Assembly (NCBI RefSeq): GCF_026151205.1
Contig: NC_087078.1
Location: 19,394,265 to 19,458,264 of the forward strand
DNA from: Bolinopsis microptera
Taxonomy: Eukaryota; Ctenophora; Tentaculata; Lobata; Bolinopsidae
Direction of reading: 5' to 3'
DNA length: 64,000 nt
Below the pieces are notes generated by a model. That model saw only the letters and a list, made by a program, of their open reading frames with translations, made no database searches and was not told where the DNA came from. Positions 22,743 through 35,167 of this stretch are shown here, piece by piece; position 1 is the stretch's first letter, and every line of letters begins with the position of its first letter. A program made the position numbers and the translations under genes.

Positions 22743-23782
22743 AACTTGGTTTCGAGATAGCAGTTGACCAACAAACTAGGACCGTTGACCAAACTTTTGA
22801 GGGGGTCCCGGACCCCAACCGCCAAACGGTGCCCGCGGGGCAGCCACGCCCATATTTGGTCCAAATTAGGCCCAATTAAGCCAAATACCCTGAATATGCC
22901 CAAAACCCAGATTTTATGTGCTCTACTTGTAGCTAGTGGTCCCTTGAACTCATATATGAATTTTCATTGAGATTGGACAAAAAATGACTGAGTTATGAGC
23001 TAAAAAGTATGTGCCCATATTTGGGCATACGCACTAAATTTGATCGATTTTGGCCCATTAATTGGTCAAATATCAATATTTTTGAATGAAACCAACTTTA
23101 TATGAAGGGTAAGCCTAAACTACACATTCTCTATGATTAATAATCATTGATTATCAGCTCAATATCTAACTGAATGTGGATTCTGTGTTCAAATAATCGC
23201 AAAAAATGAACAATATCTCAGTTCGCGATATTTGCAAAACTGACTTCGCTCAAAACAATAGGCTCAAAACAATAGGGTTTCAATATTTTTTCATGAAATT
23301 TTCAGAATTAAGGCCTAACTCAAAATTTTAATACAAAACTTAAGGTCATGAGGCGATTCTACGTTGATTCTGAAAAAATGATTATTAATCATAGAGAATG
23401 TGCAGTTTAGGCTTACCCTTCATATAAAGTTGGTTTCATTCAAAAATATTGATATTTGACCAATTTATGGACCAAAATCGATCAAATTTAGTGCGTATGC
23501 CCAAATATGGGCACATACTTTTTAGCTCATAACTCAGTCATTTTTTGTCCAATCTCAATGAAAATTCATATATGAGTTCAAGGGACCACTAGGTACAAGT
23601 AGAGCACATAAAATCTGGTTTTTGGGCATATTCAGGGTATTTGGCTTAATTGGGCCTAATTTGGACCAAATATGGGCGTGGCTGCCCCGCCGGCACCGTT
23701 TGGCGGTTGGGGTCCGGGACCCCCTCAAAAGTTCGGTCAACGGTCCTAGTTTGTTGGTCAACTGCTATCTCGAAACCAAGTT
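22743..23782. mobile_element. Foldback element with ~405-bp inverted arms
   Basis: Left arm 22743-23147 and right arm 23379-23782 are near-perfect inverted copies separated by a loop of about 230 bp. The outer ends begin at AACTTGGTTTCGAG. A G-rich tract precedes the left arm (22701-22720) and a C tract follows the right arm (23783-23806). Open frames in the arms mirror each other and are not genes. A related sequence occurs at 52060-52400. Confidence 0.9.
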
Positions 23783-24329
23783 CCCCCCCCCCCCCCCCCC
23801 CCCCCTTAAGACTCTGGGACGATATTTCAACAAATGATTATATTTTCATGACTCTCAGTCTCACCCACACTGTATCCATTTAAGGCACCCGCTCCCTTCT
23901 TTGATTTACGAGAATTATCGTGAACAAAATTAGAGTCTGGTATTTTTCATAAATACTGAGGTCTTCTTCCAAACAATTTTAGATCTCTATTGGTTTTTTA
24001 GACACCTAAATATGTCGATTTCCGGGTTTTTTCCTTCTTTCCTTTTCATCTTTAACAATAGAATAGAATATTTTGATCTACCTTTTGAACGACTTCTGAT
24101 ACGACTGATTTCTCCTTAAAACACGGTGGTATTTGCCTTAATTTTATCACTATCAGTATCAGGGCTTTAACTTTCAGTCCTGTTCCTTTTACCAGGTTTC
24201 AGTCTTTTAAAATCTTATTTTCATTTTTATCTGATATCGATTGATATTTGTAAAAAACGTTGAACTATTTAAGTATTGTCATATTCGTATCCTATTGTTT
24301 TTATCTAAAAAAACACCAGACCCGCAGCA

Positions 24330-24560
24330 ATGACGAAAGTATTCTGTTTTCTACTAGTGCTAGGACTGATCGCTCTGACTCAGTGTCAGCCGATCAGACG
24401 ATCAGCTGAACCCCAGCAGAACGGTGATCTTAACCTATTAAACATTGGAAAACGATCAGCTGAACCCCAGCAGAACGGTGATCTTAACCTATTAAACATT
24501 GGAAAACGATCAGCTGATCCCCAGAAGAAGGGTAAGCCGAAGGGTCCGAAGGGGGAATGA
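24330..24560 (+). CDS. Putative amidated neuropeptide precursor (76 aa)
   Basis: The protein starts with a clear signal peptide (MTKVFCFLLVLGLIALTQCQ). Then come two exact 18-residue cassettes, SAEPQQNGDLNLLNIGKR, bounded by RR or KR, and a third divergent SADPQKKGKPKGPKGE tail. Gly-Lys-Arg after NI is the standard signal for dibasic cleavage and C-terminal amidation, predicting a peptide ending LLNI-amide. A possible acceptor (CCGCAG) lies four bases before the ATG, so an untranslated 5' exon may exist. AATAAA is at 24732-24737. The cassette is a 54-bp tandem duplication. I recognise no named family. A short secreted peptide of another kind is possible. Confidence 0.7.
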   Translation: MTKVFCFLLVLGLIALTQCQPIRRSAEPQQNGDLNLLNIGKRSAEPQQNGDLNLLNIGKRSADPQKKGKPKGPKGE

Positions 24561-24784
24561 ACGAATAAGTACAACAGACGTTTATACTTTTTAGTAACCG
24601 AAGCTTTAAAAACCATATGTTAATGATACTTGTTTTAAAGAAATGTGTTTGTTCGTTGAATGACCATAGGTTTAAAAAGTTGCATTGAATATTGAGTTTT
24701 ATTTCTATTAGCACTTTACTTTTATATCAAAAATAAAATACACTCCTATCTATGTACCTCGACAAGAGTACAGTCAACAGTGTA

Positions 24785-25545
24785 GCGGGCGTGCTAAATC
24801 ACTCTACAGTCGATCTTCGAGATTTTTCTAAAAGGGCCCCCGACAGTTGAAACCAACTTCAATAGCTGTATTTTCGGACGCTGATTCTGAATCACCCCCC
24901 ATGACATAGGGGTAAAAAACTGTCTCGATCACGTGATATGACCGTATAAGTAAATTTGTCTTATTTCTCGTTGGGGTTAGGTTCTCAGCATATTATGCTT
25001 TTGTAAAGCAGGGGAGCATTTTAACCCTATGTCATGGGGGTGATTCTGAATCAGCGTCCGAAAATACATCACGATTCAAGCTGGTTTCAACTGTCGGGGG
25101 CCCTTTTAGAACAATCTCGAAGATCGACTGTAGAGTGATTTAGCACGCTCGAGTTCAAAACAAATTCAAAATTGGGATAGTTCTTTCATTCAAATTTCTG
25201 ATTGTTTCTGAATAGACTCAGTGAAGACAAATTCTAACGGAAATAAATAGCTGAATAACGTATCGAAATTTCTACGTCATACTGTCATACTCACATATTA
25301 TATTTTCAAATTATTTGTTATATGTTGAAAGTATTAAATATGTTGAAAGTATTAAAATATGTTGAAAGTATTAAAATATGAGCAATGAGTATGACGTAGA
25401 AATGTCGATACGTTATTCGTTCAGCTATTTATTTTTTATTAGAATCTGTCTTCACTGAGTCTATTCAGAAACAATCAGAAATTTGAATGAAAGAACTATC
25501 AAATCATAAGCGAGCGTGCTAAAGCTAAATCACTCTACAGTCGAT
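24785..25545. mobile_element. Nested palindromic (foldback) elements
   Basis: Outer palindrome: 24785-24912 inverted at 25012-25155, sharing GCTAAATCACTCTACAGTCG and GGGCCCCCGACAGTTGAAAC. It is followed by a second palindrome, 25178-25260 inverted at 25415-25500 (AATAGACTCAGTGAAGACA). At 25503-25545 the end sequence of the first element appears again. This is best read as one foldback element inserted into or next to another. No coding sequence. Confidence 0.8.
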
Positions 25546-25554
25546 CTTCGAGAT

Positions 25555-26700
25555 TTTTTTTCCCTACTCTTATCTCTTGCCGAAGGCAAAAAGATCGTAG
25601 GGAATAAGTATAGTAATCGGGTTTGGATATATGAGGTGGCCGGATGGACCTGCGGTGACGACAAAAGTCTGCTCCTTCGCAATATAGACCACTCCCCTAT
25701 AATTAAGTGTATAGGAAGCGTCTGTTATGCTGCGCGCGACGCTAGCCATGTGTTAATTAATTACAGTGAAATTCCTCCTTCGCAAAGTTATTTTCCGTAA
25801 TTTTCTGGATAAATCGTCAATTTTTACCTTGCACGAATCCCACTCATTTATAAAAAACATAGTATGTAATTATGGCCATGGTGCACTTTTTTCCAGTCAC
25901 ACTTTTCACTCAAATAAATTAATGCCAGATGTTACTCGTCTAAATTTCTTCGAAGTAGCGCGCGCCGGGCCAAAACATTAACAATGGTCAAATTAATGCC
26001 ATAATGGTACAAGTACAATTTTCCCTACCATGTACTACATGGTAGGGAAAATTGATCGTGCGTGGTTTAACCGCGGCGAAATTCTTGTTTTCAAATGAAG
26101 GTTCATTTTCGCAATTATTTGATAGTTTTGGATAGTCGTAAATAGTGGTTATTCTTTAAAAATGTCGAGAATTGTACAAATCCAAAATATTGAAAGTGAA
26201 AATGTTCAAAAATTTTATAAAAATTAGTTGAACATCATACGTTTTTAAGAACACTCTTGCACATTATTTATTTATTTATTTCTATTATGTTGATGTATAG
26301 TCAAGACATGAGTGTTAGGGCTCTCATTGACAAATTTATGTTTAATCCTGTTTAATCCTGTTTAATCCTGTTTAATCCTGTTTACGTTTTACGTAATTGT
26401 GAACATTTCTCATCAGATTATATTTTTGAACTATTTGAAAATTTACTAATATTTAATTAATTAATTAATTAATTAGATTACGTATTTATTTATTAAAAAG
26501 TTGTTAAATAAAACGTTTTTCTTCTTTGTTTTCTTAACACACTGCTACACTGCTTTAAACTAGAATCTTCTAAGGTATTCAGATGTTGACTTATTTGCGA
26601 AAAACCAATGTGGTAAAAAGTGGTAACAAATGGTAATTGTGCATTTTTCTGATGTCAGAAATTTTGGGAACTCTCTGGAATGATTCCTGGGACAATAAGA
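25555..26700. repeat. Interspersed repeat block, second copy
   Basis: 25555-26070 matches 18930-19430 on the same strand. 26455-26700 matches 18515-18770 inverted. The 26320-26395 stretch repeats TTTAATCCTG four times. No gene recognised. Confidence 0.75.
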
Positions 26701-28205
26701 TTTGTGAAGATAACGATACCACAAAGTCTATGATGCGATGGTTGCATAAGATCAATAAAAAAGTGCAATCAGAGTAATAACCAAACAGCAAAAAGAAATT
26801 CAGCAAGTTAATACGAAATGAAATACCGAAATATGTGATATTCTAAAATAAGAAGTCGCATGTTTACCGAGGTTTTTACCGAATATATTAAAATAAAATT
26901 AGATAAGTTTTTAAAAACAGAGTAGTGTCAGGCACATTCCCCCCCCCCCCCCCCTGCCAGAGTAGTGTCTGTACGAAATAATTGGATTCCGCTGAAATCA
27001 GCTAAAGTTACGTTTTCAATTAACATTTATCTGTCCTGCATCACATTTGTACACCCAGTAGAACGCTTCATGTATCACATAGAACTTGTGTTATTAATTA
27101 CACACGTTGTACACTGTACACACTGTTAATTACACACTTTGTACTTAAAGGGATCTCCGTGAGGTGAAATGTTGGAAACTAGGTGGACTAATTAATTAAT
27201 TAATTGATAAATCTTAGTGTTTATAAATATATACTAGTGTAAACCGGGCCTACGGCCGGGACTTCACTATCGCAGTTGAAATGTAAAAGTATAAACCCGC
27301 CTATTATATTTGCAAACACGCATAACATTGTCGTAGGAAAATATGAACTCTCTCTACAGTCCAAACAGACCGCAATGAGTGCCCCCTCCCCTAGTCCCCT
27401 AATAAGCTTATAGTATTACATGACAGTGAATATCGAGGCTAACCTAATTATGATTATGTACCAACGCTGCATATGCAGTAATGGGAGAGAGAGCGAGGAG
27501 GGAGAAAAAGTGATCCATTTTATGTCACATTTGTGGTACAAAAGTGTGTGATGCTCCTTTATTGCTTTCCAAAGTTTGAGGTTTACCTGTAATTATTAAA
27601 ATTCTGTGCACATAGAGATTTCGGGCCCAAGGAACACCTGTGCCAAGTCTCAGGTCCTGGGTGTGGCCAGTCTTTTCCAAAAGTTGAAGTTTACATTTTT
27701 TTGAGGTTAAGTTTAAGTTATAATTTTAATTACAGGTAAACCTCAAACTTTGGCAAGCAATATCTCAGCTCTTATCTATCACATATGTTAAAACTAGAAA
27801 ATTATTTTAACCCCCCCCCCCCCCCTCTGTAATTATATGTGTAATTCTATTCAACCTGACGGCTGACAGTCCCCTTTACAATTCTGATAAAACTTGATTA
27901 TGCCTAATCACCCCTCTCATATGAGAACTTATATCACTGTTAGATATTAGTGGGGAGGTGAAAATGGTTGAACACCACCATACAGCCTAGTGATATGTAT
28001 ACACCACCATACATGTTTAAATACTTTGACATTTCACCACACAGTAGCTGATATATGTAAAACAATAGTGTCAATGATATTAGATGGTACAATACAATCA
28101 TGTCAAGATACTGCATGCACTGTGAGTTTGTGTGTATTGATAACACAATAGTACACATGTGTACCTTTCAGTTGACTAATTCAATATAATACCACACAAT
28201 AAGAC
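26701..28205. other. Intergenic, with one small inverted repeat
   Basis: C tracts occur at 26940-26954 and 27811-27826. Arms of about 40 bp around CAAAGTTTGAGGTTTACCTG (27555-27600) are inverted at 27720-27765. No exon or RNA gene recognised. Confidence 0.6.
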
Positions 28206-28209
28206 ATGC

Positions 28210-29235
28210 ATAATTCAATACAGTGTCTACAGTGTGTATAGTGTGTACAGTGTGTATAGTGTGTACAGTGTGTATAGTGTGTATAGTGTGTATAGTGTGT
28301 ACAGTGTGTATAGTGTGTACAGTGTGTATAGTATGTATAGTGTGTACAGTGTGTATAGTGTGTACACTGTACAGTGTGTACAGTGTGTATAGTGTGTACA
28401 GTGTGTATATTGTGTACAGTGTACAGTGTGTATAGTGTGTACAGTGTGTATAGTGTGTATAGTGTCTACAGTGTGTACAGTGTGTACAGTGTGTACAGTG
28501 TGTACAGTGTGTATAGTGTGTATAGTGTACAGTGTGTATAGTGTGTATAGTATGTACAGTGTGTATAGTGTGTATAGTGTGTATAGTATGTACAGTGTGT
28601 ATAGTGTGTACAGTGTGTATAGTGTGTATAGTGTCTACAGTGTGTATAGTGTGTATAGTATGTACAGTGTGTACAGTGTGTATAGTGTGTATACTGTATA
28701 GTGTGTATAGTGTGTATAGTGTGTATAGTATGTACAGTGTGTATAGTGTGTATAGTGTGTATAGTGTGTATAGTGTGTATAGTGTGTACAGTGTGTACAG
28801 TGTGTACAGTGTGTACAGTGTGTATAGTGTGTACAGTGTGTATAGTATGTACAGTGTGTATAGTGTGTATAGTGTGTATACTGTATAGTGTGTATAGTGT
28901 GTATAGTGTGTATAGTGTGTATAGTATGCACAGTGTGTATAGTGTGTATACTGTATAGTGTGTATAGTGTGTATAGTGTGTACAGTGTGTACAGTGTGTA
29001 TATTGTGTATAGTGTGTACAGTGTGTATAGTGTGTACAGTGTGTACAGTGTGTATAGTATGTACAGTGTGTATAGTGTGTACAGTGTGTATAGTGTGTAT
29101 AGTGTGTATAGTGTGTATACTGTATAGTGTGTACAGTGTGTATAGTGTGTATAGTGTGTACAGTGTGTACAGTGTGTACAGTGTGTATAGTGTGTACAGT
29201 GTGTATAGTATGTACAGTGTGTACAGTGTGTACGG
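28210..29235. repeat. 9-bp microsatellite-like array (GTGTAYAGT)
   Basis: Over 100 units alternate GTGTATAGT and GTGTACAGT. Because the period is a multiple of three and lacks stops in several frames, long Cys/Ile/Val or Tyr/Ser open frames result. These are not genes. Confidence 0.95.
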
Positions 29236-31713
29236 AGCTAGGAAAGGTGTATCGACCAGCTAGATGCTGAAGTAAGAAGTAAAATTGACATTAAAGCTCA
29301 TCAATTATAACTAGTCAAGTTTCAACGAATTAATACGTTGAAGTAAAATAACAGACTAAAAGTTAAAGTTTGGCACTTGACAATACACGTTACTTACCCT
29401 AACATATAATACAACTAAACAGCGGAAATGCACTTAAAGCACAGAAAATAGTAAATGTACAGCGAGATCCGCCGATCAGTCTCTTATATACAACTTTACA
29501 GAGGTATCATGTCCAGTAGAGCTGTAAATTACCGTGTCGAATTATTGCTAATTGAGTTACTTGGAGCTTGCACTCTAGGCAGTCTGTGTGGCTAGTAATT
29601 GGAAACTTTATCTTACGTAATAAATTAGTTACTAGAATTAAGGCTTAGCAAGTGAATCTCGTCTGGTTATTCTAGCGAAGAGAGGAACGCAAAGGAAAAG
29701 ACAAAATGTAGTGAAGCTTAAAAACCGAGAAACTAAATCTGACATTTTAAAAATACCAAAGTTTTTAAGTTCTCGTTTTAAACCAGAAGAGGGTTTATTG
29801 TTTGATGTAAAAACAAGAAGAATAAAAGGATCCCTTACATAGTGACCACTTAACCCACTGCTCGACAGCACTGAACCGTATAGTAGCTTTACACAATAGC
29901 TCGTAAAGGTCGATATATAGCAATATATAGCAATTTAAAGGTAGATATACAATTTAAAAGGTAGATATACAGAAATATACTATAGCAATATAAAGATAGT
30001 TATAATATAGCAATAACCTTCAAGAAAGAGAATCAGCAGCTCTAATTATACAGTGTAACTGAGCACGGGCCAGGGTTTACAATATTAACTTAATCATAAG
30101 CGGGTACATTAAACTGAATATATTTTATGCTAAACTGAAGAATATTATGCTAAAGTTTATAGAATAATGCTTAATATAATTATATGATCTATTGATTTAT
30201 AATAACGTTTGCAAGGTACCTACAGGTACCCAGACTGTGGCTACAGTCTAACTTGAATAATTGTTTATGAGCCGCATAGAATATGTTTAATGTTAATCAT
30301 TCAATCTATATATATATTATATATATATATAACACTATAGACAACATTATTCTTTCAATTAAGTCATCATATTATCATATTTTTTGCAATATTCAAGCTG
30401 CTAAAAGAAATTATTCACATTCAACATCCCTACATACATTCCTAATAGTCAATCATTTGTTATGATAAACGTAAGTTTTTGGAGTGTGGAAATATTGAAA
30501 ACTGATATTAAAGTCTCTTTCAGACATGCGGTTGATCTATGACATGTGGTTGATCTATGAGATGTGGTTGATCGCCTCGTAAGAAAAGTTCACGAACATT
30601 CCGGACTAACTCAACTTGTAGCGGATAGAAAAATTGCCAGGATTAAATTGGCCTCCGAAATAAGATGTTGCCGCCACCATTCTACCAGGGAATATATTGC
30701 AGGCTACAATAAAATCAATTGTGAAATATGAGAGGGAGACGAAATGTATTATTATACTGTAACCCCCCTAGCCTGTCCCACTGTTATTATACTAGATAAT
30801 CTGCGCCCTTTTCCACTGAGCTGTCTTTTCAACTCTCCAGGGATTTGATAACAATAAAAATATGTCCTTTAACCATAGTGACCGTGTGTGTCCTGAATCT
30901 CCCCGCGCCGACTGACATCTACCTTATTTCATTTCCGGATATTGTCCAACTATCAATATCACAGTTGTGAAACTTCTCCTACTTTGCCTTAACGACTGTG
31001 TTTTATTTGTATTGTAAAGCTTTATTAACAGAAGTTTGAACACTCTGCACAACAAGTCTACAATTTACAGTTTAGATTTTAACTTATTGCTAGATACGCA
31101 TACGGCATAAGTGAAAACACCAGTTTTTATTATAGGTTGAAAAGTTGAACAAAACCAAAGACAAAATTACCCTCGACACAAGAAAAAACTCAAAAGTTAA
31201 CAACAGTGATTGCCGCGAAAAATTAAAAACGATTACAAACCATGATACACTGTTTGATACAATTTGTTATAATATCATGTAGTAATAAGTAATATAAAGT
31301 CAAAACTGTCATAACGTCATATAATTACAAATTCTAATAGTACGAATTTCATCCCTTGATAAGGTTAGGATCGTTCACACTTTTACCAAAAACATGTTTT
31401 CAATTTCTAACACCATAACATGGACAATCATAGTAATTAACCCAAAAATCAAGCAAAATCTCAAATACCAAATAGTTTGCTTTCTGAACTTAATTTAAAT
31501 CAAATCACGCCATATTTATTTAATATCAAATAATTCCAGTTTCGTTGAGAAACTTCGGAGAAAAATTGTGGACTGTAAAATATCGCACCAACACTTGGCG
31601 ACTTGGCATAATAACGCAACAAAATTCAGTTATTTAAACCGCACAATTCGAGTCTTGAAAAACACTGTAAAATGCGCCTGATAACACCACAAAATGAGGT
31701 TCATCAAACAACC
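29236..31713. other. Intergenic, no recognised gene
   Basis: AT-rich sequence. A 21-bp motif with GTGGTTGATCTATGA repeats three times near 30525-30575. One unexplained stop-free stretch (29641-29843, + strand) ends in TAG but has no Met and no clear splice signals. Confidence 0.5.
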
Positions 31714-33105
31714 CTAACATAAGCGGGAGTCCCATCTTCGTTGTGGTAGAAGAAGATGGCGCACACACTAAACAACCCTAACATAAGCTGGAGTCCCATC
31801 TTTGTTGTGGTAGATGAAGATGGCGCACACACTAAACAACCCTAACATAAGCTGGAGTCCCATCTTTGTTGTGGTAGATGAAGATGGCGCACACACTAAA
31901 CAACCCTAACATAAGCGGGAGTCCCATCTTTGTTGTGGTAGATGAAGATGGCGCACACACTAAACAACCCTAACATAAGCTGGAGTCCCATCTTTGTTGT
32001 GGTAGATGAAGATGGCGCACACACTAAACAACCCTAACATAAGCTGGAGTCCCATCTTTGTTGTGGTAGATGAAGATGGCGCACACACTAAACAACCCTA
32101 ACATAAGCTGGAGTCCCATCTTTGTTGTGGTAGATGAAGATGGCGCACACACTAAACAACCCTAACATAAGCTGGAGTCCCATCTTTGTTGTGGTAGATG
32201 AAGATGGCGCACACACTAAACAACCCTAACATAAGCTGGAGTCCCATCTTTGTTGTGGTAGATGAAGATGGCGCACACACTAAACAACCCTAACATAAGC
32301 TGGAGTCCCATCTTTGTTGTGGTAGATGAAGATGGCACACACTCTAAACAACCCTAACATAAGCTGGAGTCCCATCTTTGTTGTGGTAGATGAAGATGGT
32401 GCACACACTAAACAACCCTAACATAAGCTGGAGTCCCATCTTTGTTGTGGTAGATGAAGATGGCGCACACACTAAACAACCCTAACATAAGCTGGAGTCC
32501 CATCTTTGTTGTGGTAGATGAAGATGGCGCACACACTAAACAACCCTAACATAAGCGGGAGTCCCATCTTTGTTGTGGTAGATGAAGATGGCGCACACAC
32601 TAAACAACCCTAACATAAGCTGGAGTCCCATCTTTGTTGTGGTAGATGAAGATGGCGCACACACTAAACAACCCTAACATAAGCTGGAGTCCCATCTTTG
32701 TTGTGGTAGATGAAGATGGCGCACACACTAAACAACCCTAACATAAGCTGGAGTCCCATCTTTGTTGTGGTAGATGAAGATGGCGCACACACTAAACAAC
32801 CCTAACATAAGCTGGAGTCCCATCTTTGTTGTGGTAGATGAAGATTGCAACCCTAACATAAGCTGGAGTCCCATCTTTGTTGTGGTAGATGAAGATGGCG
32901 CACACACTAAACAACCCTAACATAAGCTGGAGTCCCATCTTTGTTGTGGTAGATGAAGATGGCGCACACACTAAACAACCCTAACATAAGCGGGAGTCCC
33001 ATCTTTGTTGTGGTAGATGAAGATGGCGCACACACTAAACAACCCTAACATAAGCGGGAGTCCCATCTTTGTTGTGGTAGATGAAGATGGCGCACACACT
33101 GAGAA
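31714..33105 (-). repeat. 64-bp array: ~22 copies of the LAMP tail-coding sequence
   Basis: Each 64-bp unit on the - strand reads VCAIFIYHNKDGTPAYVRVV followed by TAG, which is the end of the last LAMP exon. Only the highest-coordinate copy is joined to the membrane segment; the others lie downstream of the first stop, in what should be 3' UTR. One unit is truncated near 32846. The lowest-coordinate copy has changes (FFYHNED) and TGA. Confidence 0.92.
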
Positions 33106-35167
33106 CAAGTAAACTGACAACTGCACATGTCCACGCTACCCTACTCCCTGACGGACCCCTGAAAAGTTATATATAAAGTTATTTATAATTATTAATTATT
33201 GAAGTTATTCAGTTCGGCAAAACTCGAATGATATCGTTTATGATAACTGATGAGTCGATTGCGCAATCTAAGTAGGTATTGGAAATGTTATTATGTAATG
33301 TAACAATGTAATGTAATGTATATTCATAGTACATAGTCGCTAGAATGATCAATCATATAATTTTTGGTGAGTAGGCACCTTTAATTTTGATATCGATTTT
33401 CTCTTCAATAATTGTTGTTTAAGTGACAAAATATACAAGATTTTGGGACCGTTGGCTTGCACAAAATACTGCAGACAACTGTTATTAGTTGTTATATAAA
33501 TGTATCCAGTTGTTATAGCAAGCACCCTGAGCATCTTGCACTGAAAATGCGAGCAAATCTCACAAAATTCAGAAATAAGACTTTAGTACCCAATAAGTTT
33601 AAATATGCCCTTTTTCCCTTTTTTTGGACAGCCCCGACTTTCAACAATCTCAATCTCATGATCATGATCTGATATTAAAAATAGTGAGCATAAACCATTG
33701 AAAAAGTAATTAATCATTGCAAGGTATAATGTTGAAAATACGTACGGATCTGCTTTTGGAGCAGGTTGAGGTGGTTCTGTTTTAGGGTCTGTTTTAGGTT
33801 TAGGTGGGTCTGTTTTAGGTTTAGGTGGGTCTGTTTTAGACGAATCTTTAGTACACTCATATGCTTCTGATATAATAGTGAACTTTATATTTTGAAATAA
33901 CTTTTAGCTGGCACAAAATATGAAAAGATCAATCAGCAATTGCATCTGAAGATCACAGCAATCGTATTTTGATAATTTTCTGAACGAACTAAAAAACTCT
34001 ATTAATGTGTACCACAAACCTTTTAAAGATTTAAAAGGTTTGATTGTTAGATTTGAGGATGCCAGGTTCACAATGTTAGCTGTAATGTCAACTTTGTCGT
34101 CAGCGAAGAGGTAAAGGGGGTGGGTATCGGAGCTTTTGCATAAGTAGAAGTCAGTCAGCCGTGTTAGAAACAATTCTTGATTCTCAGTTGTCCGAGCTAA
34201 CGTAGCTGAAGAAAATGTCAGTTAAAATAGGTAGACTGACGATTGTAACAAACTTATAATGATGTTTGGCAACTGTTACCAATGAAGAGTTGGTGACTAA
34301 CATCACGGTAAAGTTCACGCTCAAATCAGATGTATCGTAACAATCAAACCAAGCAAACCTTCCTTGCCAGTAAATATTTTCAAATCTTCATTCATAATGT
34401 GGATTTGATATGATTACTTCATTTCGGTATAAATTGTTTTTATAAGCTTTCCTTTGATCAAAATATAAACTTACAATCTTCAGTTACAAAGGCATCAGGT
34501 AGTAAAGAGTTTGGGTAAGATAGTTGACATTTTTCAGCATACCAATGGTCTTTTTCTTCATTCTGAAAAGTCATTGGTTCAGGTGTAACGAAAATTGTAG
34601 ACGTAACGAAAATTTCAGATACTAACGCAAATTTCAGATGTATCGAAAATTGCGGCAGAATTGAAGATACTTATCTAATTAATACTTATCTAATTAATAC
34701 TTTTTAAATTTAAATGCTCCCATTACCTTCCCTTAGAAAAGAGCTGGTAAATATGATGAATTTACCTTGAAGAATACAAAGTCAGCTTGAAATCCACCAC
34801 CCCATTTCATAGTCATACTGGACTGTTTAGAGCTTACATCTTCACAAGCACCAGTAATAGTAACAGCATCTGCGCCTTTAGGAATAGTAGCAGGTACACA
34901 TCTGTTAACTGAAATTATCGAAAACAGGTTACACTGGCAGATGGAGAGTTATACAAGTACAGATGCGAGGTAAAACTGCTTGATAGTCAACTGTCATTAA
35001 TATAATATAATATAATAGTTTCATTGCTACAATATCCTTATTCTTAACAAGTATTACCTTTGCTTCACCGTTTCTCTTTTCGTAGGTTATACTGAAAGTA
35101 ATATCTCCTTCTATAGAAACACAAACTTCTTCATTCTCTTTGTACTCCCAACAACCACCACACAAAA
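33035..35167 (-). CDS. LAMP-like lysosome-associated membrane glycoprotein (5' exon missing)
   Basis: Family role: type I glycoprotein of the lysosome/endosome limiting membrane. Exons (-): 35167-35069 (tentative), 34908-34766, 34562-34475, 34205-34020, 33866-33746, 33158-33035. The luminal domain has paired cysteines spaced as in LAMP: EVCVSIEGDITFSITYEK, NRCVPATIP, ITGACEDV, MTMKWGGGFQADFVFFK, AEKCQLSYPNSLLPDAF, FYLCKSS and AYECTKD. A hinge of KTDPPKP repeats follows. The membrane helix is VAWTCAVVSLLVLSVCAIFI. The short tail ends YVRVV, a YXX-hydrophobic sorting signal as in LAMP tails. Phases agree for all joins from 34908 on; the donor at 35069 (GTGAAG) is weak. The signal-peptide exon was not found. 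Orthology to LAMP1/2 or LAMP5 is not decided. Confidence 0.72.

Noticed and set aside
22697-23837. Mirror-image 68-77 aa frames
   Set aside because: They lie in the two arms of one foldback element and are inverted copies of each other.
28223-29263. Several Cys/Ile/Val-rich or Tyr/Ser/Val-rich frames
   Set aside because: Translation of a 9-bp microsatellite in different frames; no start context, splice sites or domain.
29641-29843. Stop-free stretch, + strand, ending KTRRIKGSLT then TAG
   Set aside because: No Met, no convincing acceptor and no recognised domain; left as unexplained.
31714-33105. CRISPR-like array (regular repeats)
   Set aside because: Units are contiguous and identical with no variable spacers, and they encode the LAMP tail; this is a eukaryotic tandem repeat.
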